The notes under the pieces were generated by a model that was not told the DNA's origin, did not search any database, and saw only the letters and a program-made list of their open reading frames with translations. A program made the translations under genes and the position numbers. From the NCBI RefSeq assembly GCF_007954505.1, contig NZ_CP042412.1, forward strand, positions 372,001 to 436,000: a stretch of DNA of 64,000 nt, given 5' to 3'. This DNA is from Microbacterium sp. CBA3102 (lineage in GTDB: Bacteria > Actinomycetota > Actinomycetes > Actinomycetales > Microbacteriaceae). Of this stretch, positions 54,424 through 63,587 are shown in pieces. Position 1 is the first letter of the stretch. Each line of letters starts with the position of its first letter.

Positions 54424-55827
54424 ATGGGCACCACCGTCTTCGAACGCCGACGTCCGCCGCAGGGAATCGTCGACGACTCCCTGCGCGAGACGGCTCTCCG
54501 CGTGTTCTGGCTCGACGACGTCGATCGGCCGACGCATCCCTCCCTGAACGGGACGGTCCGCGCGGATCTCGCGATCGTCGGCGGTGGGTACGCCGGCCTG
54601 TGGACGGCCGTGCGCGCCAAGGAGCGCGACCCCGGACGACGCGTCGTCCTGCTGGAGGCGTCGCGGATCGCGTGGGCCGCGTCCGGCCGCAACGGGGGCT
54701 TCTGCGAGTCGAGCCTGACGCACGGCCACGAGAACGGTGTGAACCGCTGGCCGGAGGAGATCGACCGGCTCGAAGAGCTGGGGCACGCCAACCTCGACGG
54801 CATCGAGGAGACGATCGCGCGCTACGGCATGGACGCCGAGTTCGAGCGCACCGGACAGCTCGCCGTCGCCGTCGAACCGCACCAGGTCGACTGGTTCCGC
54901 GAGGAACCCGGATTCCTCGACCGCGAGGCGGTGCAGGCGGAGGTGCACTCGGAGACGTTCCTCGCCGGCGACTGGGACCGCGAAGGATGTGCGATGGTGC
55001 ACCCCGCGAAGCTCGGCGTCGAGCTGGCACGTGTGGCTGCCGACCTCGGCGTCGAGATCTACGAGCACAGCCTGGTGCGTGCGATCGAGGGCGACGGGTC
55101 CAGCCCCATCGCCCTCGTCACCCCGAACGGCCGGGTGGTCGCCGATGCGGTCGCGCTCGGCACGAACGTCTTCCCTTCCCTCCTCAAGCGCAACCGTCTG
55201 ATGACCGTGCCCGTGTACGACTACGTGCTGATGACCGAGCCGCTCTCCACGGAACAGCTCGCCGCGATCGGCTGGTCGAACCGACAGGGCCTCGCCGACA
55301 GCGCGAACCAGTTCCACTACTACCGCCTCACCGCCGACAACCGCATCCTGTTCGGCGGCTACGACGCGATCTACCACTTCGGCGGCAAAGTGCGCCCGGA
55401 GTACGAGGACCGCATCGAGAGCCACCGCCGGCTCGCCTCGCACTTCTTCACCACGTTCCCGCAGCTCGCGGGCCTGCGCTTCACGCACCGGTGGGCGGGC
55501 GCGATCGACTCGTCCAGTCGGTTCTGCGCGTTCTTCGGCACCGCGCGCAAGGGACGCGTGGCCTATGCCACCGGCTTCACGGGTCTCGGCGTGGGCGCGG
55601 CGCGCTTCGCCGCCGACGTGATGCTCGACAAGCTCGCGGGCGAGGAGACCGAGCGCACCGAGCTGCGGATGGTGCGGGAGAAGCCCATTCCGTTCCCGCC
55701 CGAGCCCGCCGCCTCGATCGGCGTCAACCTGGTGCGCGCGGCGATGGATCGAGCCGACCACAACGAGGGCAAGCGCAACCTCTTCCTCAAGACGCTCGAC
55801 GCCCTCGGCATGGGCTTCGACTCATGA
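54424..55827 (+). CDS. FAD-dependent amine oxidase, gamma-glutamylputrescine-oxidase-like
   Basis: A 467-residue DAO-family flavoenzyme: dinucleotide fold LAIVGGGYAGLWTAVRAKE, the flavin segment ASGRNGGFCE, and C-terminal FAD loop YATGFTGLGVGAARFAAD. This matches PuuB-like oxidases that act on putrescine derivatives. ATG 54424 has GGAG five bases before; a GTG two codons earlier overlaps that site. It lies 28 bases after the Lrp gene. Confidence 0.85.
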   Translation: MGTTVFERRRPPQGIVDDSLRETALRVFWLDDVDRPTHPSLNGTVRADLAIVGGGYAGLWTAVRAKERDPGRRVVLLEASRIAWAASGRNGGFCESSLTHGHENGVNRWPEEIDRLEELGHANLDGIEETIARYGMDAEFERTGQLAVAVEPHQVDWFREEPGFLDREAVQAEVHSETFLAGDWDREGCAMVHPAKLGVELARVAADLGVEIYEHSLVRAIEGDGSSPIALVTPNGRVVADAVALGTNVFPSLLKRNRLMTVPVYDYVLMTEPLSTEQLAAIGWSNRQGLADSANQFHYYRLTADNRILFGGYDAIYHFGGKVRPEYEDRIESHRRLASHFFTTFPQLAGLRFTHRWAGAIDSSSRFCAFFGTARKGRVAYATGFTGLGVGAARFAADVMLDKLAGEETERTELRMVREKPIPFPPEPAASIGVNLVRAAMDRADHNEGKRNLFLKTLDALGMGFDS

Positions 55828-56171
55828 GCGGCCTCGCTGCGGGCGGCGGAGTGGATGCCATCACCCTGGACCTCGCGCATGCTCCTCTGCCCGCGGACGA
55901 GGTGATCGCCGGAGCTCCGACCACCGCCGTGCACGAGCTCGCGACCCTCGGCGGTGTCGAGGTGGGCATCTGGGAGATGACGCCGGGCACCGCCACGGAC
56001 ACCGAGACCGACGAGGTCTTCGTCGTGCTGACGGGCCGTGCCACGATCGCGTTCGCCTCGTCCGGGCTGCCCGACCTCGAGGTCGGCCCCGGCTCGGTGG
56101 TGCGCCTCGCGGACGGCATGCGCACCACCTGGACCGTCACCGAGACGCTGCGCAAGGTCTACGTCGCCTGA
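55824..56171 (+). CDS. Small cupin-domain protein
   Basis: A 115-residue single cupin (VGIWEMTPGTATDTETDEVFVVLTG as first part, VGPGSVVRLADGM as second). The usual metal histidines are absent, so more likely a binding or accessory protein. It overlaps the FAD enzyme by ATGA. Such cupins are often next to PuuB-like oxidases, but the role is unknown. Confidence 0.8.
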   Translation: MSGLAAGGGVDAITLDLAHAPLPADEVIAGAPTTAVHELATLGGVEVGIWEMTPGTATDTETDEVFVVLTGRATIAFASSGLPDLEVGPGSVVRLADGMRTTWTVTETLRKVYVA

Positions 56172-56193
56172 CACCCCGGTGCGTCGGCCGATG

Positions 56194-57726
56194 TCAGCCG
56201 AGCAGCGGTCGCACGGAGGCATAGGCGTCGGCGACGTCGCGCGTGGGGACGTCGTAGACCCGCGCGATGCCCGCGGCCCCGTGATGGCGCGGCCAGCCCG
56301 GGTCGCCGGTGGTGATGAAGGCGACGGCGGCCCCGTGCACCTCATCGGCCAGCTCCTGCGGAGGGTTCGGTCCGGCGAGCGGCTCCATGGCCGGACCGTC
56401 GAGGCAGTCGAAGAAGAACGGCACGTCGAGGCAGTGCTCGGCGAAGCCGAAGTGTCCGGACGGCCAGGAGAACCGGTACAGCCAGGTCGGCGCGTCACCG
56501 CGGTCGGCCACGACCTTGAGCAGCGCCGTGCGGAACATGCGGTCGGTCAGCAGCCGACCGCCCACGCGGGCATTGCCGAGTCCGGTGATGTCGGCGTTGG
56601 CGGCCAGGTACGCCCGCCGCGCGCTCTTCGGCAGCCCGAGCCGCCTCAACAGAAGCGACCGCGGCACCCAGCGCAGCTTCTTCTCGGCCCCCGCGAACAC
56701 CATGGTGAACTCGTCATCGGTCGCGCCGAGCACGAGAGGTTTATCCGCGCCGACACCCGCGGCGATCGACTCCCGGGTAGGACGCACGAGCAGATCGCCG
56801 TCGACGGCCGGGCCGAGCGGGAGGCCGTCCTCCACCACGCTGCCGAGAGCATCGGGGCCGAGCTCGGTCGCCTTCTTCTGCAGTTCGAGGATGCGGTCTT
56901 CGGCGAGGGACGAGAACCCGGCCACGGTCGGTTCCACCCCGGCGGACGCGGCGAGCCCCCGACCGAACTCCTCCGCGCGCGCCGGAGCCACATCGGCGAG
57001 GGCTCCGGAGATCGCGTAGACCCCGTGGAACAGGTGCTGCGCCTTCTCCATGCCGAGCAGGGTCAGCACGGCCCCACCCCCGGCGGACTGCCCGGCGATC
57101 GTGACCCGCGACGGATCCCCGCCGAACCGGGCGATGTTCTGCTGCACCCACTCCAGGGCGAGCAGCCAGTCGCGCACACCGCGGTTCGACGGCGCATCCT
57201 CGATCCACCCGAAGCCGTCGAATCCCAGACGGTACGAGAGCGACACGGTCACCACGCCGTCGCGGTTGAAGTTCCGGCCGTCGTACCAGGGGCTCGCCGG
57301 GGAGCCCGCGAAGTAGCCGCCGCCGTGGATCCAGACGAGCACCGGAAGACCGGTCACCTGCTCAGTGGTCTCCGGGCTCGGGGTGAAGACGTTCACGTTG
57401 AGCGTGGAGTCGCCCTCGATGCTCGGCTCGGGAATGAGCGTCACCCCTGGGTCGCCGCGCTGTGCGGTGGCGGGGAACTCGAGCGCGTCCCGCACGCCGT
57501 CCCACGGCGCCTTGGGCACCGGAGCCTGGAAGCGCAACGGGCCGGTCGGTGCCTCTGCGAAGGGGATGCCGAGGAAGGCCGCCGTCCGCGGGTTGCCCCG
57601 CCCTCCCGTGGTCGGGCGCCAGCGACCACGCACCCGTCCTGCGGTGGTGTCCACCTCGACGAAATCGGCGGCCGTCTCGAACTCGGTATCGGTCATCACA
57701 GCATTCTCCCGGTCATTCCTGGTCAT
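56194..57726 (-). CDS. Type-B carboxylesterase/lipase
   Basis: A 510-residue alpha/beta hydrolase. The oxyanion hole is WIHGGGYFAGS, the nucleophile is in VTIAGQSAGGGAVL (Gly-Gln-Ser-Ala-Gly, usually GES), an acidic residue in GATDDEFTMV and the histidine in AEHCLDVPFF. No signal peptide, so cytoplasmic. The TGATG junction overlaps the MFS stop by one base, with GGGAG upstream. It probably hydrolyses an ester that the upstream transporter imports. Confidence 0.9.
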   Translation of the reverse strand: MTRNDRENAVMTDTEFETAADFVEVDTTAGRVRGRWRPTTGGRGNPRTAAFLGIPFAEAPTGPLRFQAPVPKAPWDGVRDALEFPATAQRGDPGVTLIPEPSIEGDSTLNVNVFTPSPETTEQVTGLPVLVWIHGGGYFAGSPASPWYDGRNFNRDGVVTVSLSYRLGFDGFGWIEDAPSNRGVRDWLLALEWVQQNIARFGGDPSRVTIAGQSAGGGAVLTLLGMEKAQHLFHGVYAISGALADVAPARAEEFGRGLAASAGVEPTVAGFSSLAEDRILELQKKATELGPDALGSVVEDGLPLGPAVDGDLLVRPTRESIAAGVGADKPLVLGATDDEFTMVFAGAEKKLRWVPRSLLLRRLGLPKSARRAYLAANADITGLGNARVGGRLLTDRMFRTALLKVVADRGDAPTWLYRFSWPSGHFGFAEHCLDVPFFFDCLDGPAMEPLAGPNPPQELADEVHGAAVAFITTGDPGWPRHHGAAGIARVYDVPTRDVADAYASVRPLLG

Positions 57727-59033
57727 CAGCGCACTCCCTTGATCGGTGCGGTCGCGACGGCGGCGAGGATCACGAACACGATCGCGAAGACGAAGAGCAT
57801 CGCATAGCCCCCGAGGGACGTGATGATGACTCCGCCGATCGCCGGGCTCAGCGCCTGCGGCACGTTGGTCGCGACGTTGAGGATGCCGAGATCCTTGCCC
57901 GCCGACACCCCCTCGTTCGGCAGCACTTCGGTCATCAGCGCGGCATCCACCGACATGTACAGACCGAACCCGATGCCGTTGATGACGCTCATCAGGATCA
58001 TCCCCGTCATGTTCGGCTGCAGCACGGGCATCGCCAGACCCACCACCATCACCGCGGAGGCGACGTAGATGAACACCTTGCGACGACCGACCTTGTCGCT
58101 CCACCATCCGGACAGGCCGATCGCGATCAGCGTCGGGACGAAGGCCACGAGGGTCAGGGTGACGACGGCGCCCTGCGCATCCGCGAGCGGCAGCCCGATG
58201 TAGTCGGTGAGCATGTAGAGCTGGTAGGCGCTGACGACGAAGTAGCCGAGGATCAGCAGGAAGCGAGCCGTGAACGCCCACGCGAAGTCCGGGTGACGGC
58301 GTGGATCGATCCAGAAGCCCCTGAAGAACGCACTCCAGCGGAACGGATCGACCGAAGCGTGCTGCGAGGACCAGTCCCGGTTCACGAACGCGAACAGCAG
58401 CGCCACCACGATCACGGCTCCGCCGAACACCGCGTAGCCGACGCCGATCTGCGCGGCGAAGGCACCGGCGAGCATGACGCCGACCGTCATGCCGACCTGC
58501 GTGCCGAGTCCGATCATCGCGCTCGCTCCGCCGCGCTTCGAGCGCGGGAAGCGGTCGGCGGTGATCGCGGTGAGGGGCGCCTGGAAGAAGTTCAACGCCA
58601 CCTGGATGATCACCCAGAACACCGTGATCCAGAGGATGTCCGTCAGGGACCCCATGCCGAACAGGAAGACACCGCCGACGATGGCGCCGAGCACCATCCA
58701 CGGCACGCGGCGCCCGAAGCGCGAGCGCGTGCGGTCGCTCAAGGCGCCGACGATCGGCTGCGCGAACAGCGTGAACACGAAGGAGATCGTCGTGACGACG
58801 GCGAGGTTGCCGACCTTGTTCGCCTCGTCGATCATCAGCACCTGGCTGGGCAGGAGGATCGCGATGAGACCGCCATAGGTGGCGAACAGGGTGAGCGAGG
58901 CGATCAGCAGGCTGGGCAGCAGTCGCCGGTTCGCGGGCGGGCTCGCCGCCGGTTCTCCGGCTGCGGGCGGGGCTGAGCGGATCGTGCCGGTCGGGGCGAG
59001 TTCGGCGGCCGGGTCGAGAGGGGGAAGGGACAT
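57726..59033 (-). CDS. MFS transporter, cation/sugar-symporter-like
   Basis: A 435-residue protein with 12 helices after a cytoplasmic N-terminal tail of about 35 residues. The loop 2-3 motif reads VGALSDRTRSRFGRRVPWM, and WWSDKVGRRKVFIYV lies in the second half. The substrate is unknown. A GGAG-rich region (AACGAGGAGCC) precedes ATG 59033. It is divergent from the TetR gene, with operators between. Confidence 0.85.
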   Translation of the reverse strand: MSLPPLDPAAELAPTGTIRSAPPAAGEPAASPPANRRLLPSLLIASLTLFATYGGLIAILLPSQVLMIDEANKVGNLAVVTTISFVFTLFAQPIVGALSDRTRSRFGRRVPWMVLGAIVGGVFLFGMGSLTDILWITVFWVIIQVALNFFQAPLTAITADRFPRSKRGGASAMIGLGTQVGMTVGVMLAGAFAAQIGVGYAVFGGAVIVVALLFAFVNRDWSSQHASVDPFRWSAFFRGFWIDPRRHPDFAWAFTARFLLILGYFVVSAYQLYMLTDYIGLPLADAQGAVVTLTLVAFVPTLIAIGLSGWWSDKVGRRKVFIYVASAVMVVGLAMPVLQPNMTGMILMSVINGIGFGLYMSVDAALMTEVLPNEGVSAGKDLGILNVATNVPQALSPAIGGVIITSLGGYAMLFVFAIVFVILAAVATAPIKGVR

Positions 59034-59059
59034 GTCGGCTCCTCGTTGAGCGGTTGCGT

Positions 59060-59146
59060 ATGAATACCAAACAATGTTCGGTATTCATCGGACATGCTGG
59101 CAGATCGGCAGCCCCTGCCGCAAGACATTCACGAACGATGTTTGGT
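59060..59146. promoter_or_regulatory. Two inverted TetR-operator-like sites
   Basis: Site 1 ACCAAACAATGTTCGG (59065-59080) and site 2 on the other strand ACCAAACATCGTTCGT (59131-59146) share ACCAAACANNGTTCG. Site 1 lies inside a larger 9-bp perfect repeat ATGAATACC-N11-GGTATTCAT (59060-59088). Together they lie between the MFS and TetR start codons. Confidence 0.75.
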
Positions 59147-59181
59147 TTTCGTGATCCGGACACGACGGATACCCTGGGGCC

Positions 59182-59751
59182 ATGTCGACACGAGGGGCCT
59201 ACGCCAAGGGCGTGGCGAAGCGCGAGGAGATCCTCGACGCGGCGCTCGCCGTCGTCGCCGAACACGGATACCGGAAGGCTTCCGTCCGCGAGATCGCGGA
59301 TGCAGCGGGACTCAGCCCCGCCGGACTCCTGCACTACTTCGGCTCCAAGGAAGAGCTGTTCGTCGCGATCCTGCGCGCCCGAGACGACCGGGACCAGCAG
59401 CAGTACGCGGCCGAAGACGCCTCCGCAGCTTTCCTCGCGATCATGCGTCACAACGCATCCGTGCCGGGCCTCGTCCAGCTGTATGCCCAGCTGGCCGCGG
59501 AGGCCGGAGACCCCTCGCACCCCGCGCATGCCTACTTCCGTGAGCGCACCGACCGCATCGAAGCCTTCACGCGCGCGCAGGTCGCCGCCGACCAGGAAGC
59601 CGGCCTCCTCCGAGCCGACCTCGATCCGGCCTGGGTCGTCCGCTCGCTGCATGCCCTGGCCGACGGGCTCCAGACCGCGTGGATGCTCGATCCCTCCCTC
59701 GACATGGCCGCCGAGATCGAACAGTTCCTCGTGCTGCTACGCCCGGTGTGA
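59182..59751 (+). CDS. TetR-family repressor of the MFS-esterase operon
   Basis: A 189-residue TetR protein with HTH SVREIADAAGLSPAGLLHYF and an all-helical ligand domain. TACCCT (59170-59175) lies six bases before ATG. It is divergent from the transporter-esterase operon with a repeated operator between, the standard arrangement for a local repressor. The last 15 bases overlap the convergent methyltransferase gene. Confidence 0.9.
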   Translation: MSTRGAYAKGVAKREEILDAALAVVAEHGYRKASVREIADAAGLSPAGLLHYFGSKEELFVAILRARDDRDQQQYAAEDASAAFLAIMRHNASVPGLVQLYAQLAAEAGDPSHPAHAYFRERTDRIEAFTRAQVAADQEAGLLRADLDPAWVVRSLHALADGLQTAWMLDPSLDMAAEIEQFLVLLRPV

Positions 59752-60738
59752 TCCCGCGTCGAGGGGTGTCACCTCGGCGTGCGGCATCCGCGCCCTCATG
59801 ATCCCGATCGCCTCGGGGTTGTCATCGACGAGCACGGCATCGCGACCGAGCGCCGATGCCACCGCGCCGGTCGTCCCGCTGCCCGCGAACAGATCGAGCA
59901 CCCGATCGCCCGGGCGGCTCGAGGCCGTCACGATCCGCCGGAGGATCCCTTCGGGCTTCTGCGTCGGATAGCCGGTCTTCTCGCGCCCGGTCGTCGGCAC
60001 GATCGTGTGCCACCACACGTCGGTGGGGAGCTTGCCGCGAGCCGCCTTCTCGGGAGTCACGAGCCCGGGGGCCATGTACGGCTCGCGGTCGACCTCGTCC
60101 GAGTTGAAGACGTACGCCCGAGGGTTCTTCACGTAGACCAGGATCGTGTCGTGCTTGGTCGGCCAGCGACTGCGCGACTTCGCGCCGTAGTCGTACGCCC
60201 AGATCAGCTCGTTCAGGAAGCAGTCGCGCCCGAACACCGCGTCGAGCATCACCTTCGCGTAGTGCGCCTCCCGGTAGTCGAGGTGCAGGTAGAGGGTGCC
60301 GTCGTCGGCGAGCAGTCGCCACGCCTCCTCGAGCCGCGGCATCAGGAAGGCACCGTAGTCGTCGAAGCGGTCGTCGTAGGCACGGAGGATTCCGCGCACC
60401 CGCTCGTAGGCATGGCCGTGGAATCCGTGGCGCACCTCGGTCTCGGGCACGGCGGGCCCCGGTTCAGAACTCCTCAGTTCTGCACTGCTCACACCCTCGG
60501 CACCGCCGGATTCCGGACCGGGCTCCGCGACCGCCACGGATTCCTGCGGAGTTGTGAACGAGCGTCGCGCGGTCACGACCTGGCGCTCCTGCGTGCGACC
60601 GGTGTTGAACGGCGGATCGAGGTACACGAGCGTGAAGGACGCCGACGGCAGAGTGGCCGCGACCACGAGGTTGTCGCCCTCGATGATCGTGACCGCACCG
60701 GTGATCGGGGTCGGGAGGTCAGGCTCCGGAGCCGTCAC
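59737..60738 (-). CDS. Beta-class site-specific DNA methyltransferase, no restriction partner
   Basis: A 333-residue N6-adenine or N4-cytosine methyltransferase. Motif IV DPPFNTG comes first (near residue 45), and motif I LDLFAGSGTTGAVA near the end, the beta-class order. YPTQKPEGILRRIV is the linked X motif. An in-frame, repeat-bearing insert of about 50 residues (Glu/Gly/Ser/Pro-rich) lies after motif IV. GTG 60738 overlaps the ligase stop (GTGA); ATG 60756 is the alternative. No endonuclease gene is near, so an orphan enzyme. Confidence 0.85.
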   Translation of the reverse strand: MTAPEPDLPTPITGAVTIIEGDNLVVAATLPSASFTLVYLDPPFNTGRTQERQVVTARRSFTTPQESVAVAEPGPESGGAEGVSSAELRSSEPGPAVPETEVRHGFHGHAYERVRGILRAYDDRFDDYGAFLMPRLEEAWRLLADDGTLYLHLDYREAHYAKVMLDAVFGRDCFLNELIWAYDYGAKSRSRWPTKHDTILVYVKNPRAYVFNSDEVDREPYMAPGLVTPEKAARGKLPTDVWWHTIVPTTGREKTGYPTQKPEGILRRIVTASSRPGDRVLDLFAGSGTTGAVASALGRDAVLVDDNPEAIGIMRARMPHAEVTPLDAGSHRA

Positions 60739-61784
60739 GGCACCCGATGCAGCCATGCCTCGGTGGCGAACTTCGAAGCGACGAGGGCCTCGGCATCGGC
60801 GTACTCGTCCGCCGTCACCGATCCGGTCTCCGCGTCGGTCAGCGAGCGGAAGGTGTCCTTGAAGCGCTCGATGATCTCCGCACGCTCGAGCCCGGTCTGC
60901 GTGCGCAGCGGATCGACCCGCTTGGCCGCCGACGTGGTGCCCTTGTCGCTGAGCTTCTCGCGCCCGATGCGCAGGACCTCGGTCATCATCTGACCGTCGA
61001 TGTCGTAGGAGAGGGTGGCGTGGTGCAGCACTCCCCCGTTCGCGAGTCGCTTCTGCGCGGCACCCCCGATCTTGCCGGTCGGGCTCGCGATGTCGTTGAG
61101 CGGCTGGTAGACCGCGTCGATGCCCAGCGACCGCAGGGCCTGCAGCACCCAGTCGTCGAGGAACGCGTAGGAGTCGGCGAACGTCATGCCCGCGACGAGG
61201 GACGCCGGCACGTAGAGCGAGTAGGTGATGATCTGCCCGGCGGCCATGAGCATCGCCCCGCCACCGGAGATGCGGCGGACGACGTCGAACCCGTGCTTCG
61301 CAGCGCCTTCCGGATCGACCTCGTTCCGGTAGGACTGGAACGACCCGATCACGACGGCCGATTCGTCCCATTCCCAGATGCGCAGAGTCGGACGACGTCG
61401 TCCCTCGCCGACGCGTGAGGTCAGAACCTCGTCGAGCGCCAGGTTCATCCGGGGCGACACGGCCGCGTCGTGCACGATCTCCCAGTCGAAGTCACGCCAT
61501 CCCGGAGCGGTCACGAGCGCGCGGCGCACCGCGGTGCCGACGGCCTCGGGGGTGAATCCGAGCAGCTGTGCACCGTCGGGCAGGGCTCCGCGGACGGCGG
61601 CGGCGATGGCCGAGGCATCCGACTCGGCGGGCATCCCGTTGACGGCGGCGTCGATGTCGTCCAGCGCCGAGTCCGGCTCGAGGAAGAAGTCGCCGGCGAG
61701 GCGGAAGCGAGAGATCCGGTCATCCTCGATCTCGAGGTCGACGACGACGAGCTTTCCGCCTGGAACCTTGTATTCACCGTGCAC
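60735..61784 (-). CDS. lplA: Lipoate-protein ligase with accessory domain at the N-terminus
   Basis: A 349-residue enzyme attaching lipoate to dehydrogenase complexes. The catalytic domain shows NLALDEVLT, VIGSFQSYRNEVD, RRISGGGAML and KIGGAAQKRLANGGVLHH. Unusually the first 60-70 residues (YKVPGGKLVVVDLEIED, FRLAGDFFLEPDSALDDI) look like the accessory C-terminal or LplB domain of other ligases, here placed first. TAAGCT and six bases precede GTG 61784. Confidence 0.85.
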   Translation of the reverse strand: MHGEYKVPGGKLVVVDLEIEDDRISRFRLAGDFFLEPDSALDDIDAAVNGMPAESDASAIAAAVRGALPDGAQLLGFTPEAVGTAVRRALVTAPGWRDFDWEIVHDAAVSPRMNLALDEVLTSRVGEGRRRPTLRIWEWDESAVVIGSFQSYRNEVDPEGAAKHGFDVVRRISGGGAMLMAAGQIITYSLYVPASLVAGMTFADSYAFLDDWVLQALRSLGIDAVYQPLNDIASPTGKIGGAAQKRLANGGVLHHATLSYDIDGQMMTEVLRIGREKLSDKGTTSAAKRVDPLRTQTGLERAEIIERFKDTFRSLTDAETGSVTADEYADAEALVASKFATEAWLHRVP

Positions 61785-61824
61785 GGTTCCAGCTTAAGGC
61801 GCGGAACTCCGCCCGCGGGGCCCG

Positions 61825-61880
61825 TGCGGGATGGATTTCGCGCCTCGCACCCACCCCTCAGGCGCGTTTTCGATCCCGCA
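61825..61880. repeat. Intergenic palindromic repeat, copy 4
   Basis: Left arm 61825-61845 and right arm 61860-61880; the latter is identical to that of copy 3. It lies 18 bases from the stop of the monoacylglycerol-lipase-like gene (on its 3' side) and upstream of lplA. Confidence 0.8.
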
Positions 61881-61898
61881 CCGCCGGGGAAGAAGCCG

Positions 61899-62753
61899 TC
61901 AGCGCGCGGGGATGTGCTTGTCGAGCCAGGAGAGCACGTCGGCTCGCACCTCGTCCTGCTGCAGTTCCGCGAAGATCTCGTGGCGCGCGTCCGGATAGAC
62001 CAGCGTCGTGACGTCGGTGAGTCCGGACCGGTTGCGGTACTCGTCGGCGAGCTTGTGCACGCTGCGGGGGCCGCCCACCGGGTCGTCGCGCCCGACCAGC
62101 AGCAGCATCGGGATGTCGTGGCCGAGGTCTTTCGCGGGCCGGCCGTAGAGCTTCGCCGCCTCGATCGGACCGAAGAGCTTGAGGAGCGGAACGTCGGTGG
62201 TCAGCGGATCCTCGTCGAAAGCGGCCCACACGGCCGGGTCACGGCTGAGCCATTCGAGGCCGGTGGCCCCCTCGCCGGCCCACCGCGCGTTCAGGGGCGC
62301 TGCGTTGAGCGACCCCGGCATCCGCAGTGCGGACCCCGAGAGGATGACGGCGTCCCAGGCTTCGGGATGGTCGTTGACGAGCATCTGCGCCAGGAACGAG
62401 CCCCAGGAATGCCCGAGCAGCACGAGCGGCAGATCGGGGTTCTCCGCACGGATGATGCCCGTCAGCTGCCAGACGGCCTCCTCGGCCGCGCGCAACCCGC
62501 CCTTGCCCAGGCGTCCGAGCTTCTCGGGGCCGCCGTGCTGACGGATGCCGGTGCGGCCGTGGCCCCGGTGGTCATCGGCGTACACGTGGAAGCCGGCGGT
62601 GGTGAGAGCCCCGATCAGGGCGCCGTATCTCCCGGCGTGCTCCCCGACGCCGTGCAGAAGCTGCACGACTCCGCGGGGCGTCCCGTCCGCAGGATGGACG
62701 TCATAGACGATGTCGACGCCATAGGCATCGGTGAACTCGCGGGTATCCATCAC
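61899..62753 (-). CDS. Monoacylglycerol-lipase-like alpha/beta hydrolase
   Basis: A 284-residue hydrolase of the lysophospholipase/MGL group: VVQLLHGVGEHAGRYG, DDHRGHGRTG, nucleophile VLLGHSWGSFLAQ (Gly-His-Ser-Trp-Gly), acid LLVGRDDPVGG, histidine YPDARHEIF. Cytoplasmic; substrate probably a monoglyceride or lysolipid. TAGGCT (62760-62765 on the minus strand), six bases, GTG 62753, immediately followed by an ATG, so either may start; the spacing favours the GTG. Confidence 0.9.
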   Translation of the reverse strand: MMDTREFTDAYGVDIVYDVHPADGTPRGVVQLLHGVGEHAGRYGALIGALTTAGFHVYADDHRGHGRTGIRQHGGPEKLGRLGKGGLRAAEEAVWQLTGIIRAENPDLPLVLLGHSWGSFLAQMLVNDHPEAWDAVILSGSALRMPGSLNAAPLNARWAGEGATGLEWLSRDPAVWAAFDEDPLTTDVPLLKLFGPIEAAKLYGRPAKDLGHDIPMLLLVGRDDPVGGPRSVHKLADEYRNRSGLTDVTTLVYPDARHEIFAELQQDEVRADVLSWLDKHIPAR

Positions 62754-62785
62754 GGTGCGAGCCTATCGAGAGCACGGAGGAGCGG

Positions 62786-63523
62786 CTACCGCGCGAGCGC
62801 ATCCCGGATCGCGAACGCGGTGTCGCGGTCGGTCACCTCGTAGCCGCCGACCCCATCGGAGGCCGATCCCATCCGCACGCCGCCGTCTTCGAGCACGGCC
62901 CGCTTGGCGGAGAAGTGGAGCGCGTCGACGCCGGCGCCCGCGAGCACGGGGGCGCTGTCGACGTCGACCCCGCTGCCTGCCATGACCTCGATCTCCCCCT
63001 CGGCTGCGGCGACGAGAGCACGCAGAGTGCCGATGCCGTCGATCGCGGCGGACGCGCCGCCCGAGGTGAGCACTCGGCGCAGACCGAGCTCGCGGGCGCT
63101 GCGCAGCGTCGCGACCGGGTCCGCGGTCATGTCGATGGCACGGTGCAGCGTGACGGGGGCTCCCCCGGCCGCGTCACGAAGCCGTGCCATGGCGAACAGG
63201 TCGAGGCGTCCCTCGGCGTCGAGCGCGCCGATGACCACCCCGCTCGCACCGGCGCTGATCGCGTGACGGACGTCGCGCTCGGAGACGGCGAGTTCATCCT
63301 CGGAGTAGTGGAAGCCGCCGGCGCGCGGCCGGATCAGCACATGCACCTCGGGGCCGGTCTGTCCGGCCGCCTCGACCGACAGCTCGACGGTCGCGGGCGA
63401 CGGGGTCAGCCCACCGAGGGCGAGGGCCGTCGCAAGCTCGACGCGGTCGGCGCCGACTTCTGCGGCGATGCGCACTCCTGCGGGGTCCTGCACGGCGATT
63501 TCGAGAGCGATCGTTCGGGTCAC
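62786..63523 (-). CDS. cutC: CutC-like copper homeostasis family protein
   Basis: A 245-residue TIM barrel. Family segments: IALEIAVQDPAGVRIAAE, GADRVELATALALGGLTPS, HVLIRPRAGGFHYSEDE, RVLTSGGA and VMAGSGVDVDSAPVL. CutC was linked to copper tolerance, but its direct role is disputed. GTG 63523 follows GGAGGG with almost no spacer, too close for a normal SD. CACAAT six bases before the GTG suggests a leaderless start instead. Confidence 0.9.
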   Translation of the reverse strand: MTRTIALEIAVQDPAGVRIAAEVGADRVELATALALGGLTPSPATVELSVEAAGQTGPEVHVLIRPRAGGFHYSEDELAVSERDVRHAISAGASGVVIGALDAEGRLDLFAMARLRDAAGGAPVTLHRAIDMTADPVATLRSARELGLRRVLTSGGASAAIDGIGTLRALVAAAEGEIEVMAGSGVDVDSAPVLAGAGVDALHFSAKRAVLEDGGVRMGSASDGVGGYEVTDRDTAFAIRDALAR

Positions 63524-63567
63524 CCCTCCATTGTGCCCGGCCTCGGCCGCACCAGAGCGCCAGAAAA

Positions 63568-63584
63568 TTAGATAGGCTATCTAA
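63568..63584. promoter_or_regulatory. Perfect MarR-type operator TTAGATAG-G-CTATCTAA
   Basis: A 17-bp perfect palindrome four bases before the MarR ATG and 45 bases from cutC. TAGGCT within it could be the MarR -10 box. Autorepression is likely. Confidence 0.8.
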
Positions 63585-63587
63585 GTA

